Of a stretch of DNA of 64,000 nt, positions 12,036-22,227 are shown in pieces. The position numbers were made by a program, and so were the translations under genes. Every line of letters begins with the position of its first letter. The first letter of the stretch is position 1. The notes under the pieces are model-generated. The model had not been told where the DNA came from, made no database searches, and was given only the letters and a program-made list of their open reading frames with translations. The stretch is from the NCBI GenBank assembly GCA_001600495.1, contig BCKE01000077.1:1-64000 (forward strand), given 5' to 3'. The DNA comes from Pilasporangium apinafurcum (lineage: Eukaryota; Oomycota; Peronosporomycetes; Pythiales; Pythiaceae).

Positions 12036-14093
12036 ATGACATCTGAATCGATAAGTCAATTACCCTACCTCGGGCTGTCTTCGCCTATGACCAATGGTGG
12101 GTCATCCCAGCTCGTGAACAGCCTTCGTCGCCGCCGGATTGAGATCGAAGTGGTCGAAGGTGGGATATCCAAAGGTCCTGTGTGGATGTTCCCCGGTGGT
12201 GGTAGCTCCCAGCATGTGCATCCACCAGATGAAGAACTGAATGTGATTGAAGAAAAGCTACGTGAACCGAAGCATCTGCTCTCACAATGGCCCGCAACAG
12301 CGATCTGTGGGAACGACATTCTCTCCAGTGTCTTGTACTCGGCGTCGTCGGTCGTCGCCAAGTCAGGCAAATTGATGCCCATCCCGTTAATCTTCGTGGC
12401 TGGAGTCCTGTACTTTTACCGATTCATCTATGAAGAAGTCGTCACGGCTATCCCTTTGAATGGTGGGTCCTACAATGCTCTGTTGAACACGACGTCCAAG
12501 AAAACCGCTGCCATCGCTGCCACATTAAGTGTGCTCTCTTACGTCGCAACAGGTGTGGTCTCCAGTACATCTGGCGTCAAATATCTCGCCACTCAGGTGG
12601 ATATCCCCATCGTTGGGTGCACCGTAGCGATGTTGTTCCTGTTCGCTGTTTTGGCGTTCATGGGCATCACTGAGAGTTCGCGGGTCGCGCTAGCGATCTT
12701 CGTGCACCATATCTTTGTCCTTAGCATGTTGCTTGTGACCTGCATCATTTACTTCGTACAACATCCGGACGTCTTTAAAGAGAACATGAGTGCGCCGTAC
12801 CCAGAAGTGGATGTTGCGGGTACTATGCACGATGGCACGTTCTTCACGGCGCTCTTCTTTGGCTTTGGTGCGTCGATGCTTGGTATCACGGGCTTTGAAT
12901 CTTCGTCCAACTATGTCGAAGAACAGAAACCGGGTGTGTTCCGCAAGACACTGCGCAATATGTGGGGGTTTGCTTCCTTCTTCAACGTGCTGCTCGCAAC
13001 GGGGGTAATGGCAGTGCTGCCACTCGGGGGAGGCGACGGTATCTACCATAACTCTGATGCTTTACTCGCAAAAGTGGCGCTCGTCGGTGCTGGCAAATGG
13101 ATGCAAGTCTGGGTGTGTATTGATGCGTTTGTGGTGCTTGCTGGTGCAGTGTTGACGTCTTATGTCGGTATCTGTGGACTCATGCGCCGTCTTGCCAGCG
13201 ATCGCGTCGTGCCAGAGTTTTTTGCGACGACCAACAAGTGGCGGGGTACAAACCACTACATCATCATCTTTTATTTTCTACTTGCCACCAGTCTAGTTGT
13301 CGTGCTTAACGCAGATAGCACGATTGTGAATGGCGTCTATACGTATGCGTTCTTGGGGTTAATGGCGTTGTTCGCCTGTGGCTGCATGATGCTCAAGGCC
13401 AAGCGCGCCGAGATTCCACGTGATGTCCATGCGCCATGGTCAGCCGTCATCTTTGGCTTCCTGATGGTTGTCACTGCGTTACTTTCCAATCTTTTGGGTG
13501 ATCCGGAAGTGCTCTTCTATTTTGCCATGTATTTCATTGTGGTTGCGCTCGCAATGTTTATCACTCTCAACCGTGTCACGCTGTTGCGTGTGCTGCTCGC
13601 GATCATGAAGAGCGTCGCACCATCTCAGAGTAGCAAGTATACTAGTGAAATGCCTTCGGTGATGCAATATAAACATACCGGTGCACGTGGTGGTCGTACG
13701 ATTACCAAAGCCATCATGGGAATCAATCAGGCGCCCATCATTTTCTTCTGCAAGACCGCGGACCTCACAATTCTCAACAAAGCTGTTGTGTATGTGCGTC
13801 GCAACGAGCAGACCCACAACCTGCGGTTCGTGCACATCTACTCCGGTGATGAAGAGTCTGCGAACGAAGCAGCGCTAATAGAGTTCCAGGAAATGGCGAC
13901 ACTCTTCGACTTCATGTACCCAAAGATTCGCGTCGACTTTGTCTCAGTATGCGGTACGTTCAACCCGACAATGATCGAGTGGATTTCCAAGTCCATGAAC
14001 ATCCCAAAGAACATGATGTTTATCAAGGCACCGAGCAATTACTCAGCGCATCAGATCGTTTCAACCTCGGGTGTGCGTGTCATCACTGCCTAA
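12036..14093 (+). CDS. APC-superfamily amino-acid permease-like transporter (paralogue 2)
   Basis: Single exon, 685 residues. It shares the family plan: a cytosolic N-terminus with RRRRIEIEVVEGG and a glycine-rich MFPGGGSSQHV segment, then WPATAICGNDILSS, about twelve membrane spans with YEEVVTAIPLNGGSYNALLNTTSKKTAA, ESSSNYVEEQKPGVF and LTSYVGICGLMRRLASDRVVP. A soluble C-terminal domain follows (GARGGRTITKAI, then APIIFFCKT and VRRNEQTHNLRFVHI). It is most like the gene at 17107-19155, with whole segments identical (for example STSGVKYLATQVDIPIVGCT). The ATG at 12036 fits the promoter 30-50 bases upstream. Plasma-membrane amino-acid uptake is inferred from the superfamily; the substrate is unknown. 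Confidence 0.87.
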   Translation: MTSESISQLPYLGLSSPMTNGGSSQLVNSLRRRRIEIEVVEGGISKGPVWMFPGGGSSQHVHPPDEELNVIEEKLREPKHLLSQWPATAICGNDILSSVLYSASSVVAKSGKLMPIPLIFVAGVLYFYRFIYEEVVTAIPLNGGSYNALLNTTSKKTAAIAATLSVLSYVATGVVSSTSGVKYLATQVDIPIVGCTVAMLFLFAVLAFMGITESSRVALAIFVHHIFVLSMLLVTCIIYFVQHPDVFKENMSAPYPEVDVAGTMHDGTFFTALFFGFGASMLGITGFESSSNYVEEQKPGVFRKTLRNMWGFASFFNVLLATGVMAVLPLGGGDGIYHNSDALLAKVALVGAGKWMQVWVCIDAFVVLAGAVLTSYVGICGLMRRLASDRVVPEFFATTNKWRGTNHYIIIFYFLLATSLVVVLNADSTIVNGVYTYAFLGLMALFACGCMMLKAKRAEIPRDVHAPWSAVIFGFLMVVTALLSNLLGDPEVLFYFAMYFIVVALAMFITLNRVTLLRVLLAIMKSVAPSQSSKYTSEMPSVMQYKHTGARGGRTITKAIMGINQAPIIFFCKTADLTILNKAVVYVRRNEQTHNLRFVHIYSGDEESANEAALIEFQEMATLFDFMYPKIRVDFVSVCGTFNPTMIEWISKSMNIPKNMMFIKAPSNYSAHQIVSTSGVRVITA

Positions 14094-14717
14094 ACTATCT
14101 ACACTAATCATTTGTTGTCATTGTCTTTGTAATGGTCGATCATGCTAATTACCAAGTGGCATGAGCAGCTCCATCCACCATTTTGTTGAAAAATTGAGCT
14201 CATCTAAACTGTAAATAGCCGATGGCTTGTTGTGACCATTTGGATGCGATTTGTCTCACAATATCAAGTCGGAAGATTCATTTTATTCTTTTTGTTGGTC
14301 ATTTTCTCACTGTGGCAATTGCTGCATGTGGTGTTATTTTATTCTCGTTCGAAGTAAATTGAAGGAATATCCAGAAAGCCCATATTTTTCATGTCTCTCA
14401 TGATGCACATTATGCACCATCCAAAAATAGATGTAACGAATTTGTTAGTGTATTTCTAATATAACGAATATGCTATTTTTGTTTATCATGTAGCCACCAA
14501 GTTAACTTCCTAGAACAATACCTCTGTCGTGATGAAATAGCTTTAACCCATTTTAACTAACTGACTCATTGGCAGTTAAAGTATTCATGGTGTGACGGTT
14601 TCATTGTCGCTTGCTTTCATTTTGTCTCCTCATGCACCCACCCGTCCCATTGCTCATGACATTCGCGAATTCGACTCTCCTCCACACGTGCACTCAATCC
14701 AAGCAGAACGGTCATCA
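14094..14717. other. Intergenic, upstream region of the next transporter
   Basis: AT-rich spacer. A TTTCATTTTGTCTCC stretch at 14616-14630 could be the initiator of the transporter at 14718, about 95 bases before its ATG, but lacks a clear flanking element. An in-frame open extension to a GTG at 14592 exists and is not used. Confidence 0.35.
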
Positions 14718-16811
14718 ATGATCAGTGAAAGCAGCTACTACGCCGTGTCAACACCCATGCTGCCCACTGCAGCAGTCGTTTTGCGCAAGCGCACAATCCA
14801 GATCCAAGTGCCCGAACAAGCGGAACCGCTTGGTCCCAACTGGGCGTACCCTGGCTCTGGATCTGCTCAGGAAGTGACGGTGCCCGAGGACGAACTCGCC
14901 ACCATCCGTACCAAGCTCAACACTGAAAAGCATCAACTTGGCCAGTGGCCATCGACAGCGATTTGTGGGAATGATATCCTGTCGAGTGTACTTTATTCTT
15001 CCGGTTTGGTGGCTGCGAAAGCAGGGAAATTGGCGCCGATCCCATTGATTATGGTTTCCGTTGTGCTTTACTTCTTTCGATTCATATACGAAGAAGCAGT
15101 CACTGCGATTCCGATGAACGGTGGTTCATATAATCTGTTGCTCAACACCACGTCCAAGCGCGTCGCGGCGTTTGGGGCGGCGCTCGGCATCATCTCGTAC
15201 TTAGCCACGGGCGTGGTTTCAGGCACTTCGGCGGTCAATTATCTCAAGACACAAGTGGATTTAGAGGTTGTGCCTTGCACAATTGGACTGCTGCTCGTGT
15301 TTGCAGTGCTCAACATCATCGGTATCGCCGAGAGTGCAGTCGTCGCGGTCATCATTTTCTTTTTCCACATCCTCACGCTTACTGTGTTGAGCGTGGCGTC
15401 ATTCATTTATACCGTGCAACACACGCACATCTTTTCGGACAACATGCACACGAGCCTTCCAGATGTCGACTTTGCTGGCAGAGTGATCGATTCCAATGTC
15501 GTCGCGGCGATTTTCTTTGGCTTTAGTGCTGCTATGCTTGGTGTCACTGGATTTGAAAGTTCAGCGCAATTTGTCGAAGAGCAACAGCCTGGAGTGTTCA
15601 GAAAGACGTTACGCAACATGTGGTTCTTTGCGACACTGTTTAATGCCGTATTGTCTATTCTTTCGCTGGGAGTGCTGCCACTAAAAGAAATCTATGCGAA
15701 TAAATACACGGTGCTCGCGGAAATGGGACGTACAGCTGGTGGTCATTGGCTGGAACTTTGGGTCTCGATCGATGCGTTCGTGGTGCTCTCCGGTGCAGTG
15801 CTAACGTCATACGTGGGCATCACGGGACTTGTCCGTCGTTTGTCGTCTGACCGTGTCTTACCGGCGTTCCTAATGGTACAGAATCGCTGGAGGCACACTA
15901 ATCACGCGATCATCCTCACGTATTTCCTATTGGCATCGAGTCTTGTGCTCTTGCTGAATGCTGACACGTCAATCCTTTCGGGTGTGTATACGTACGCGTT
16001 TCTCGGGCTCATGGCGCTCTTTGCAGCCGGTTGTATGCTACTGAAAGCGAAACGAGCGGAAATTCCTCGCGACATCCATGCGCCATGGTGGACGTGCATC
16101 ATGGGGTTTTTATTTGTCGTTCTTGGCATTTTTGGTACATTACTAGGTGATCCGAAGATTCTTATGTACTTTGCGCTCTATCTGATCATCGTGGTATCGG
16201 TTATGTTTATCATGATGGAACGCGTGCAGCTATTACGACTGGTGCTGGTGGTGATGAGGCGACTGTTTCCATCACGGCCAACTGCGTCTGCATCGGATTC
16301 AGTTCCGCTAACACCACCTATTCAAGAAAACTCGGGGCTTCCAGATCATAACCGCACATCACAATCGAGCACAATCCACACGCGAACAGGAGCGCGAGGC
16401 GGCCGAACAATCACAAAGGCAATCATGGACATCAAATTGCCGCCCATTATCTTCTTCTGTAAGCATCCGGACATGACGGTCATCAACAAAGCGATCCTAT
16501 ACGTGCGCAAAAACGAACAGACACATAATCTGCGGATCATACACGTCTCAAATGCGGTCGATGACGGTGGTGAAGCCGGTCAGCTTGGAGCGGTCGCGCA
16601 GGAGTTCCGGAATATCGTGGCACTCTTCGATTACATTTATCCAAAGCTGAAGATTGATTTCTTTGCCGTGAAGGGTGAGTTTGAGCCGGCGATCGTCGAT
16701 TGGGTGTCTGCCAACATGAATGTGCCCATCAATATGATGTTTATCGCACAACCGGGAAACAAGGCAGTGCATCGGGTCGCAACACTGGGTGTTCGTGTCA
16801 TTACAGGGTAG
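14718..16811 (+). CDS. APC-superfamily amino-acid permease-like transporter (paralogue 3)
   Basis: Single exon, 697 residues from the first true ATG (14718); the open frame extends upstream only to a GTG. Family landmarks are present: RKRTIQIQVPE, WPSTAICGNDILSSVLYSSG, YEEAVTAIPMNGGSYN, GFESSAQFVEEQQPGVFRKTLRNMW, VLTSYVGITGLVRRLSSDRVLP and the soluble C-terminal domain with FFCKHPDM and VRKNEQTHNLRIIHV. A serine- and proline-rich linker of about 40 residues separates the membrane region from the C-terminal domain and is longer than in the paralogues. It ends 296 bases from the 3' end of the next, convergent paralogue (17107); the gap contains no gene. It shares SGTSAVNYL-type segments with paralogue 1. 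Confidence 0.87.
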   Translation: MISESSYYAVSTPMLPTAAVVLRKRTIQIQVPEQAEPLGPNWAYPGSGSAQEVTVPEDELATIRTKLNTEKHQLGQWPSTAICGNDILSSVLYSSGLVAAKAGKLAPIPLIMVSVVLYFFRFIYEEAVTAIPMNGGSYNLLLNTTSKRVAAFGAALGIISYLATGVVSGTSAVNYLKTQVDLEVVPCTIGLLLVFAVLNIIGIAESAVVAVIIFFFHILTLTVLSVASFIYTVQHTHIFSDNMHTSLPDVDFAGRVIDSNVVAAIFFGFSAAMLGVTGFESSAQFVEEQQPGVFRKTLRNMWFFATLFNAVLSILSLGVLPLKEIYANKYTVLAEMGRTAGGHWLELWVSIDAFVVLSGAVLTSYVGITGLVRRLSSDRVLPAFLMVQNRWRHTNHAIILTYFLLASSLVLLLNADTSILSGVYTYAFLGLMALFAAGCMLLKAKRAEIPRDIHAPWWTCIMGFLFVVLGIFGTLLGDPKILMYFALYLIIVVSVMFIMMERVQLLRLVLVVMRRLFPSRPTASASDSVPLTPPIQENSGLPDHNRTSQSSTIHTRTGARGGRTITKAIMDIKLPPIIFFCKHPDMTVINKAILYVRKNEQTHNLRIIHVSNAVDDGGEAGQLGAVAQEFRNIVALFDYIYPKLKIDFFAVKGEFEPAIVDWVSANMNVPINMMFIAQPGNKAVHRVATLGVRVITG

Positions 16812-17106
16812 TATCGACAAAGATTACTGTGACTTCCTCAGATAATTAGAATATAGGTGTATCTTGGTATATATTGTATAGCGCCGATGGGTGGCTCCCT
16901 GATTTTAATGGAGCATTGCTCATGTGGGTTTGATGAAGAGGCACAGGGGCACTAAGTCATCAAGTAATGGTAAAAAAGCAAATTTAGCTCGGATTTTATT
17001 GATGTTGCAAATGAATCACTTACATTGTGTTAAAACAAGAACAATTACGTACAAAACTCATCCACAATGTATTGGAGGAGGCAGCACTAGTTGTGGTGTG
17101 TGTTTG

Positions 17107-19155
17107 CTATGCAGTGATGACACGAACGCCAGAGGTCGAGACGATCAAATGTGCCGAGTACTTGCTCGGTGTGCGGATGAACATCATGTTTTTTGGGATA
17201 TTCATAGACCGCGACAACCAATCAATCACAGCTGGCGTGAAGGCACCACGCACTGAAACAAAATCGACGCGGATCTTCGGGTACATGTGATCCAGTAGTG
17301 CAACCTTAGCCTCGAATTCCTTGAGAATCATTTCGTTTGCCGACTCTTCGTCGTCTCCATAGATATGGACAAAGCGCAAGTTATGGGTCTGCTCGTTGCG
17401 ACGCACATACACAACGGCTTTGTTGAGTAGTGTAAGATTCGGAGTCTTGCAGAAAAAAATGATGGGGGCTTGATTGATCCCTATGATGGCTTTGGTAATC
17501 GTGCGACCACCACGTGCACCCGTATGCTTGTGCTGCATGGTGTCGCTCATGACATCAAAAAACTTCTGGCTTTTGGACGGCGCGATGCTTTTCATGATCA
17601 CCAACAAGATACGTAGTAGCTGCACGCGTTCTAGCGTCGCGTACATGGCGAAGATGACGACGAGAAAGTACATGGAGAAATAGAAGAGCACCTGCGGATC
17701 ACCCAACAAGTTGGCGAGCAAGGCAATGACAACCATGACAAATCCGAAAATGACGGAGGACCACGGTGCATGCACATCACGTGGAATATCACTACGTTTC
17801 GCCTTGAGCATCATGCAGCCGCAGGCGAACAACGCCATCAACCCCAAGAATGCGTAGGTGTAGACACCGTTGAGAATGGTGCTGTCTGCGTCCAACACAA
17901 CTACGAGACTCGTGGCGAGTAGGAAATAGAAGAAGATGATGTAGTGGTTCGTGCCTCGCCACTTGTTAGCTGTTGCGAAGAACGAGGGCACGACGCGATC
18001 ATTGGCGAGACGCCGCAAGAGCCCACAAATACCGACATAGGACGTCAAGACACTACCAGCGAGCACGACGAACGCATCGACAGAGACCCAGAACTGGAGC
18101 CATTTGCCCGCCGCGACAAACGCTGCCTGTGCGAACAGCGCGTCTAGGTGCGAGTACATACCATTTTCCCCATTATTGAGTGGGACAACCCCAAGGATGG
18201 CTGTGCCCAGCAATACATTGAAAAACGAGACCATCCCCCACATATTGCGCAGCGTCTTGCGGAACACACCCGGTGCCTGCTCTTCAACGTAGTTGGACGA
18301 AGACTCAAAGCCTGTGATACCAAGCATTGCTGCCCCAAACCCAAAGAAGAGCGCAGAAAACACCGTGCCGTCGTACATGGTACCGGCGACATCGACCGCT
18401 GGATATGGAACCTTCATGTTATCTTTAAAAACACTTGGATGTTGCACAGCGTAGATGATACAAGCGACTAGCAGCACCGTGAGTACGACGGTGTGGTGCA
18501 TGAAGATCGCCAGCGCCACGCGGGAGTTGTCAGTGATTCCCAGCAGCGCTAGAACCGCAAACACAAAGAGTAATGCGATCGTACATCCAACGATGGGGAT
18601 ATCGACTTGCGTAGCGAGATATTTTACACCAGAAGTACTAGAGACTACGCCGGTGGCAATGTAGGAGAGCACACTCAATGTGGCCGCAAGCGCAGCCGTT
18701 TTCTTGGATGTCGTGTTCAAGAGCGCGTTGTAGGAGCCACCATTCAGTGGGATAGCCGTGACAACTTCTTCGTAGATAAAGCGGAAGAAATAGAGCACGA
18801 CGGCGACGAACAACAACGGGATTGGCATCAGCTTGCCCGATTTGGCTACAACCGATGAACCAGCGTACAGCACGCTGGCAAGGATGTCGTTGCCGGAGAT
18901 TGACGTCGCTGGCCATTCCGAGAGCATTGGCTTCGGGTCACTGAGCTTGTCCTGAATTGCTTCGAGTTCATGGGGAGGTGGTTGCACGTGCTGTGAGCTG
19001 CCACCCGCGGGATACATCCATGCTGGACCCATCTGATACACATTTTCAACGACCTCGATCTCAATCTTGCGGCGACGCGGTAGCATAGACCCGCTGTCTG
19101 TGATAGGAGAAGCATAGCTTCGGTATTGCATTGATGATTCTGCGAGAGGAAGCAT
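17107..19155 (-). CDS. APC-superfamily amino-acid permease-like transporter (paralogue 4)
   Basis: Single exon on the minus strand, 682 residues, convergent with paralogue 3. It has RRRKIEIEVVENV, MYPAGGSSQHV, WPATSISGNDILASVLYAGSS, YEEVVTAIPLNGGSYNALLNTTSKKTAA, FESSSNYVEEQAPGVF, LTSYVGICGLLRRLANDRVVP and a C-terminal domain with GARGGRTITKAI and VRRNEQTHNLRFVHI. It is closest to paralogue 2, so an inverted local duplication is likely. The start is decided by the core promoter at 19221-19240: the open frame runs up to a GTG at 19287, but that lies before the promoter. The ATG at 19155 leaves a 5' leader of about 80 bases. Confidence 0.88.
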   Translation of the reverse strand: MLPLAESSMQYRSYASPITDSGSMLPRRRKIEIEVVENVYQMGPAWMYPAGGSSQHVQPPPHELEAIQDKLSDPKPMLSEWPATSISGNDILASVLYAGSSVVAKSGKLMPIPLLFVAVVLYFFRFIYEEVVTAIPLNGGSYNALLNTTSKKTAALAATLSVLSYIATGVVSSTSGVKYLATQVDIPIVGCTIALLFVFAVLALLGITDNSRVALAIFMHHTVVLTVLLVACIIYAVQHPSVFKDNMKVPYPAVDVAGTMYDGTVFSALFFGFGAAMLGITGFESSSNYVEEQAPGVFRKTLRNMWGMVSFFNVLLGTAILGVVPLNNGENGMYSHLDALFAQAAFVAAGKWLQFWVSVDAFVVLAGSVLTSYVGICGLLRRLANDRVVPSFFATANKWRGTNHYIIFFYFLLATSLVVVLDADSTILNGVYTYAFLGLMALFACGCMMLKAKRSDIPRDVHAPWSSVIFGFVMVVIALLANLLGDPQVLFYFSMYFLVVIFAMYATLERVQLLRILLVIMKSIAPSKSQKFFDVMSDTMQHKHTGARGGRTITKAIIGINQAPIIFFCKTPNLTLLNKAVVYVRRNEQTHNLRFVHIYGDDEESANEMILKEFEAKVALLDHMYPKIRVDFVSVRGAFTPAVIDWLSRSMNIPKNMMFIRTPSKYSAHLIVSTSGVRVITA

Positions 19156-19220
19156 AGGAAAGAGGGAAACTGCTTGGAGACAGAAGCACTTGAGCCTTGA
19201 AAAGATGCGTTTAGGATGCA

Positions 19221-19240
19221 GGAAATTGCAGAATGAAGCA
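19221..19240 (-). promoter_or_regulatory. Oomycete initiator + FPR core promoter of transporter paralogue 4
   Basis: On the minus strand TGCTTCATTCTGCAATTTCC matches the oomycete core promoter consensus (initiator TCATTYY followed by CAWTTT) without a mismatch. It excludes the longer open reading frame start at 19287. Confidence 0.8.
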
Positions 19241-20457
19241 AAAGTATCGAGTGGTAAACTAACAAGAGAAGGTGGTGAAGAATGCACATGATACCTGGGA
19301 ATTTAATTCTTCTATTTAGCTAACGTACTGCTCTTCTGCTGATCATGCACATGCATTGACACATTCTTCATTGGTACCGCATCATTTAATTGGTTATTAC
19401 TTTCTCCTGAATCAGCAACAACGCAGATTAATAGGAAGAAGATGGGAAAGTTGATGGGTGATTGCATGTTTGGGGTGAATACACAGTTTCGTCTCTCCTC
19501 GTCTCATTTGGGTAGTGCTGCCTTGGAGATCTAGGTCGTGTCATTCCGCCCGATGATGTCGTCCCTCTCGATGAGATCCTACTAATACCTTGATAGGATG
19601 CGTCATTCCTCCCTTCGTTGACAACATTGTCAACCATGGTGGAGATGGGCCAGCTTCAACGAGAATGGACTCAACTGAATGAAGGATAAAATACCCGACC
19701 CGGGCCAACTCAAAGTTGTCTAACCCATCTTGCGCAAGTCCGATAAAGTGGATATCGTCTCTCCCTCATCTTTTATACTATAGAGAAACTGAAGATCTAT
19801 GTCATTCCTCCAAAAGAGCCTCTGATTGCTCAGCAAGCAGCTCTGGAAGTGTCGTTTGCCTGTCCCGAAGGATGAAAGCCCAAAAAAATCCAGGCGAAAT
19901 GTTTTTAGGACAAGGGAGTATCCTCCACTTCGTTCACTGACCACGTGGTGCCCATTGCTAATGATGACAATAGGAGCTCACCACCTAAAAGTGCTCATCC
20001 TAATCCTTCAATTCGTAGTCTTCTCGCTGACTTCGAGACATTCAGAACTGGCTTTGAAGCTACTGGAGCAACTGCCTCGAATTTTGCTCATTCTCTCTTT
20101 GGACGACGGTTCTTCCTCACACACAAAGATATCTATATCCAATATGCGTTTTGTAGTGGCTAGAGTGCTGACAATTCTCAGCATCACTTTCACATGGGAG
20201 CATGAGATCATCCCATCATTTGATGTGGGTGCGACTTCAAAGTACTTGTTCATATGTGTAATAATTTTAAAGTATGCTTCTTAAATGATAATTTTGAAAA
20301 ATAGCTCTTTATTACAAGAATCTTTGGTGTTTTTACGGATATGTTGTTTTTACACTATGCCAAGGCTTTTTTACTCCTCCAGCCGCTCAGCGCATTATGG
20401 AAAACTGAGCGCGACAAGCTCAAGTGCATTTACCGTCCATAACACGGGGCATCCAAC
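19241..20457. other. Intergenic region between divergent genes
   Basis: About 1.2 kb between the start regions of transporter paralogue 4 and RPB7. Overlapping short frames at 19716-20284 on both strands show no family signal. Nothing else recognised. Confidence 0.45.
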
Positions 20458-21079
20458 ATGTTCTTCCTGAAACAGCTTTCCCGCGATCTGTTGCTACATC
20501 CGATGCATTTCGGACCGAAGCTGCACGACATCATCCGTCTGCGGCTCATTGAGGAAGTTGAGGGTACATCCATGGGCAAATACGGCTACGTCATCACCGT
20601 CACAGAAGTGCGGGATGAAGACATTGGTAAAGGAGTGATCCAGGACAACTCTGGGTTTGTGTGCTTCAACATCCGCTATCGTGCGATCTTGTTCCGTCCA
20701 TTCAAGAACCAAGTGTTGGATGCTGTTGTGACGGTCGTGAACCAGTTGGGCTTCTTTGCCGATGTTGGGCCATTGCAGGTGTTTGTGTCTCGTCACGCCA
20801 TGCCCACGGATCTGAATAATGGATATGACCACGAGAACAACGCGTGGATTTCGGACGATCGTGAGGTGGAGATCCGTAAAGGATGTGGTGTGCGACTGAA
20901 GATCATGGGCGTGAGTGTGGATGTCACGGAAATCGTAAGTTGCTTTTGAAGTGGTGATATGGATATTGGTTGACATTTTTGATCGACTCATTGGATTTTT
21001 GTTGTGGTGGTTTGTATAGAATGCCATTGGAACGATTAAAGATGATTATTTAGGGCTGATTTCGTCGGAGAATTTTTAA
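20458..21079 (+). CDS. RPB7: RNA polymerase II subunit RPB7
   Basis: Two exons, 20458-20934 and 21020-21079, with an 85-base phase 0 intron (GTAAGT...TATAG), encode 178 residues, close to the 172 of the human protein. The N-terminal tip domain (residues 1-80) includes LLLHPMHFGPKL, EVEGTSMGKYGYVI and GKGVIQ. The C-terminal OB/S1 fold (about 80-170) includes RPFKNQVLDAVVT.VNQLGFFADVGP, FVSRHAMP and RLKIMG. The short second exon supplies the conserved IGTIKDDYLGLIS end. RPB7 pairs with RPB4 as the stalk of RNA polymerase II near the RNA exit channel. A mutated copy lies just downstream (21511-22126). Confidence 0.95.
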
Positions 21080-21510
21080 GTCAGAACAGTAGAAAGTGGA
21101 GTTACGACATGGCCGACGGTGCTACCATATGATCATAACATGCCCGGCGGACTTCGAACGATTTGTTAAACACTCAAGATATTGCTTGGGGATCATCATG
21201 TCCCCCTTCTGTCAATCGAAACTTGAGCTTTTAGACGCACTATTCTTTGGTCATTGTTCTTGCGCTCACTCCCTAACATTGAACAACAAATGATGTAGGA
21301 ATCGAGGCTGGGTTGGTCATCTACGATCTGTTCAGGCACCAAATGATCCATGCGCGACATCTTTTAATCCTGAATTGACATGAATTATGGTCTCGTATTC
21401 ATGAGTCAGTTGGTGCGAATGTGAGAGATGAAGAGGGTGAAATGATCCTCATGTCCATCATATCGAGCATGAACAAATCTTCACCCTTCGAAACAAGCGA
21501 CATTTGGAGC
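21080..21510. other. Spacer between RPB7 and its pseudogene copy
   Basis: No gene recognised. It probably contains the duplicated upstream flank of the RPB7 copy, but I see no clear sequence match to the region before 20458. Confidence 0.4.
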
Positions 21511-22126
21511 GTAATACTCTTCTTGAACCAATTAGCGCGAGAGTCGATGGTAAATCCTATGCATTCCGGACCATATCTACTCGATATCATCCGTTTCGAC
21601 TTATCGAAGAAGTGAAGACCATGTCCATGGGCAAATATGGGTTTGTGATCACTATCGCCGAAATTTGAGACAAAAACATCAGCAAAGACGAAATCCAAAA
21701 TGACACCGGATTCGTCTGCTTCTCTCTTCGCTACCATGCGATCTTGTTCTGTTTATTTAAGAACGAAGTGCTGGACGTGTCGGTCTCGATAGAAAATCAA
21801 TTGGGGTTCTTTGTGAATATCGATCTGCTTCAAGTGCTGTGCCCCATCATGCTATGGCCTCGGATTATCCAATGGATATGATCACGAACATAATGTGTTG
21901 GTCTTAGAAGATCGAGAAGTGGAGACCAGCAAAGAATGTACTGTGCACTTAAAGATCATGGGTGTGAACGTTAAAGCCAACGAGACTGCACTTGTACTTG
22001 GGCAACGAACATGAATTCAAGTTCGCAGCTGCTGAATTTCTTGATGCGTTGTTCTTTTATTCTGTAGAATACTATTGGAGCGATCAAGGACAATTACTTG
22101 GGACTGATTTCGTCAAAAATTCCTAA
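21511..22126 (+). pseudogene. RPB7 pseudogene (intron-retaining tandem copy)
   Basis: The stretch follows RPB7 from near its start to its stop codon: NPMHSGPYLLDIIRF, then MGKYGFVITIAEI, NDTGFVCFSLRYHAILF, LDVSVSIENQLGFFVNIDLLQVL and finally NTIGAIKDNYLGLISS. Frame changes and an in-frame stop (after AEI near 21668) break it. It keeps a recognisable intron before NTIGAIKD, ending in TTCTGTAG, so it arose by DNA duplication rather than by reverse transcription. Identity to RPB7 is roughly two-thirds by eye, so it is not recent. Expression is not expected. Confidence 0.88.
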
Positions 22127-22227
22127 TTGCAATCGAGGAATGCGCGAAAAAACAACAGATGAAGGTGCCAAGTTAGCTCACATTTGAAATAAATAATCTA
22201 TGGGGGATCTGTATGATCGAATCAGAG

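Noticed and set aside
14592-14717. Upstream extension of transporter paralogue 3
   Set aside because: It has no ATG; the frame opens only on GTG, and the relatives lack such an extension.
19156-19287. 44-residue N-terminal extension of transporter paralogue 4
   Set aside because: It begins with GTG and lies before the perfect core promoter at 19221-19240; paralogues start at the equivalent of 19155.
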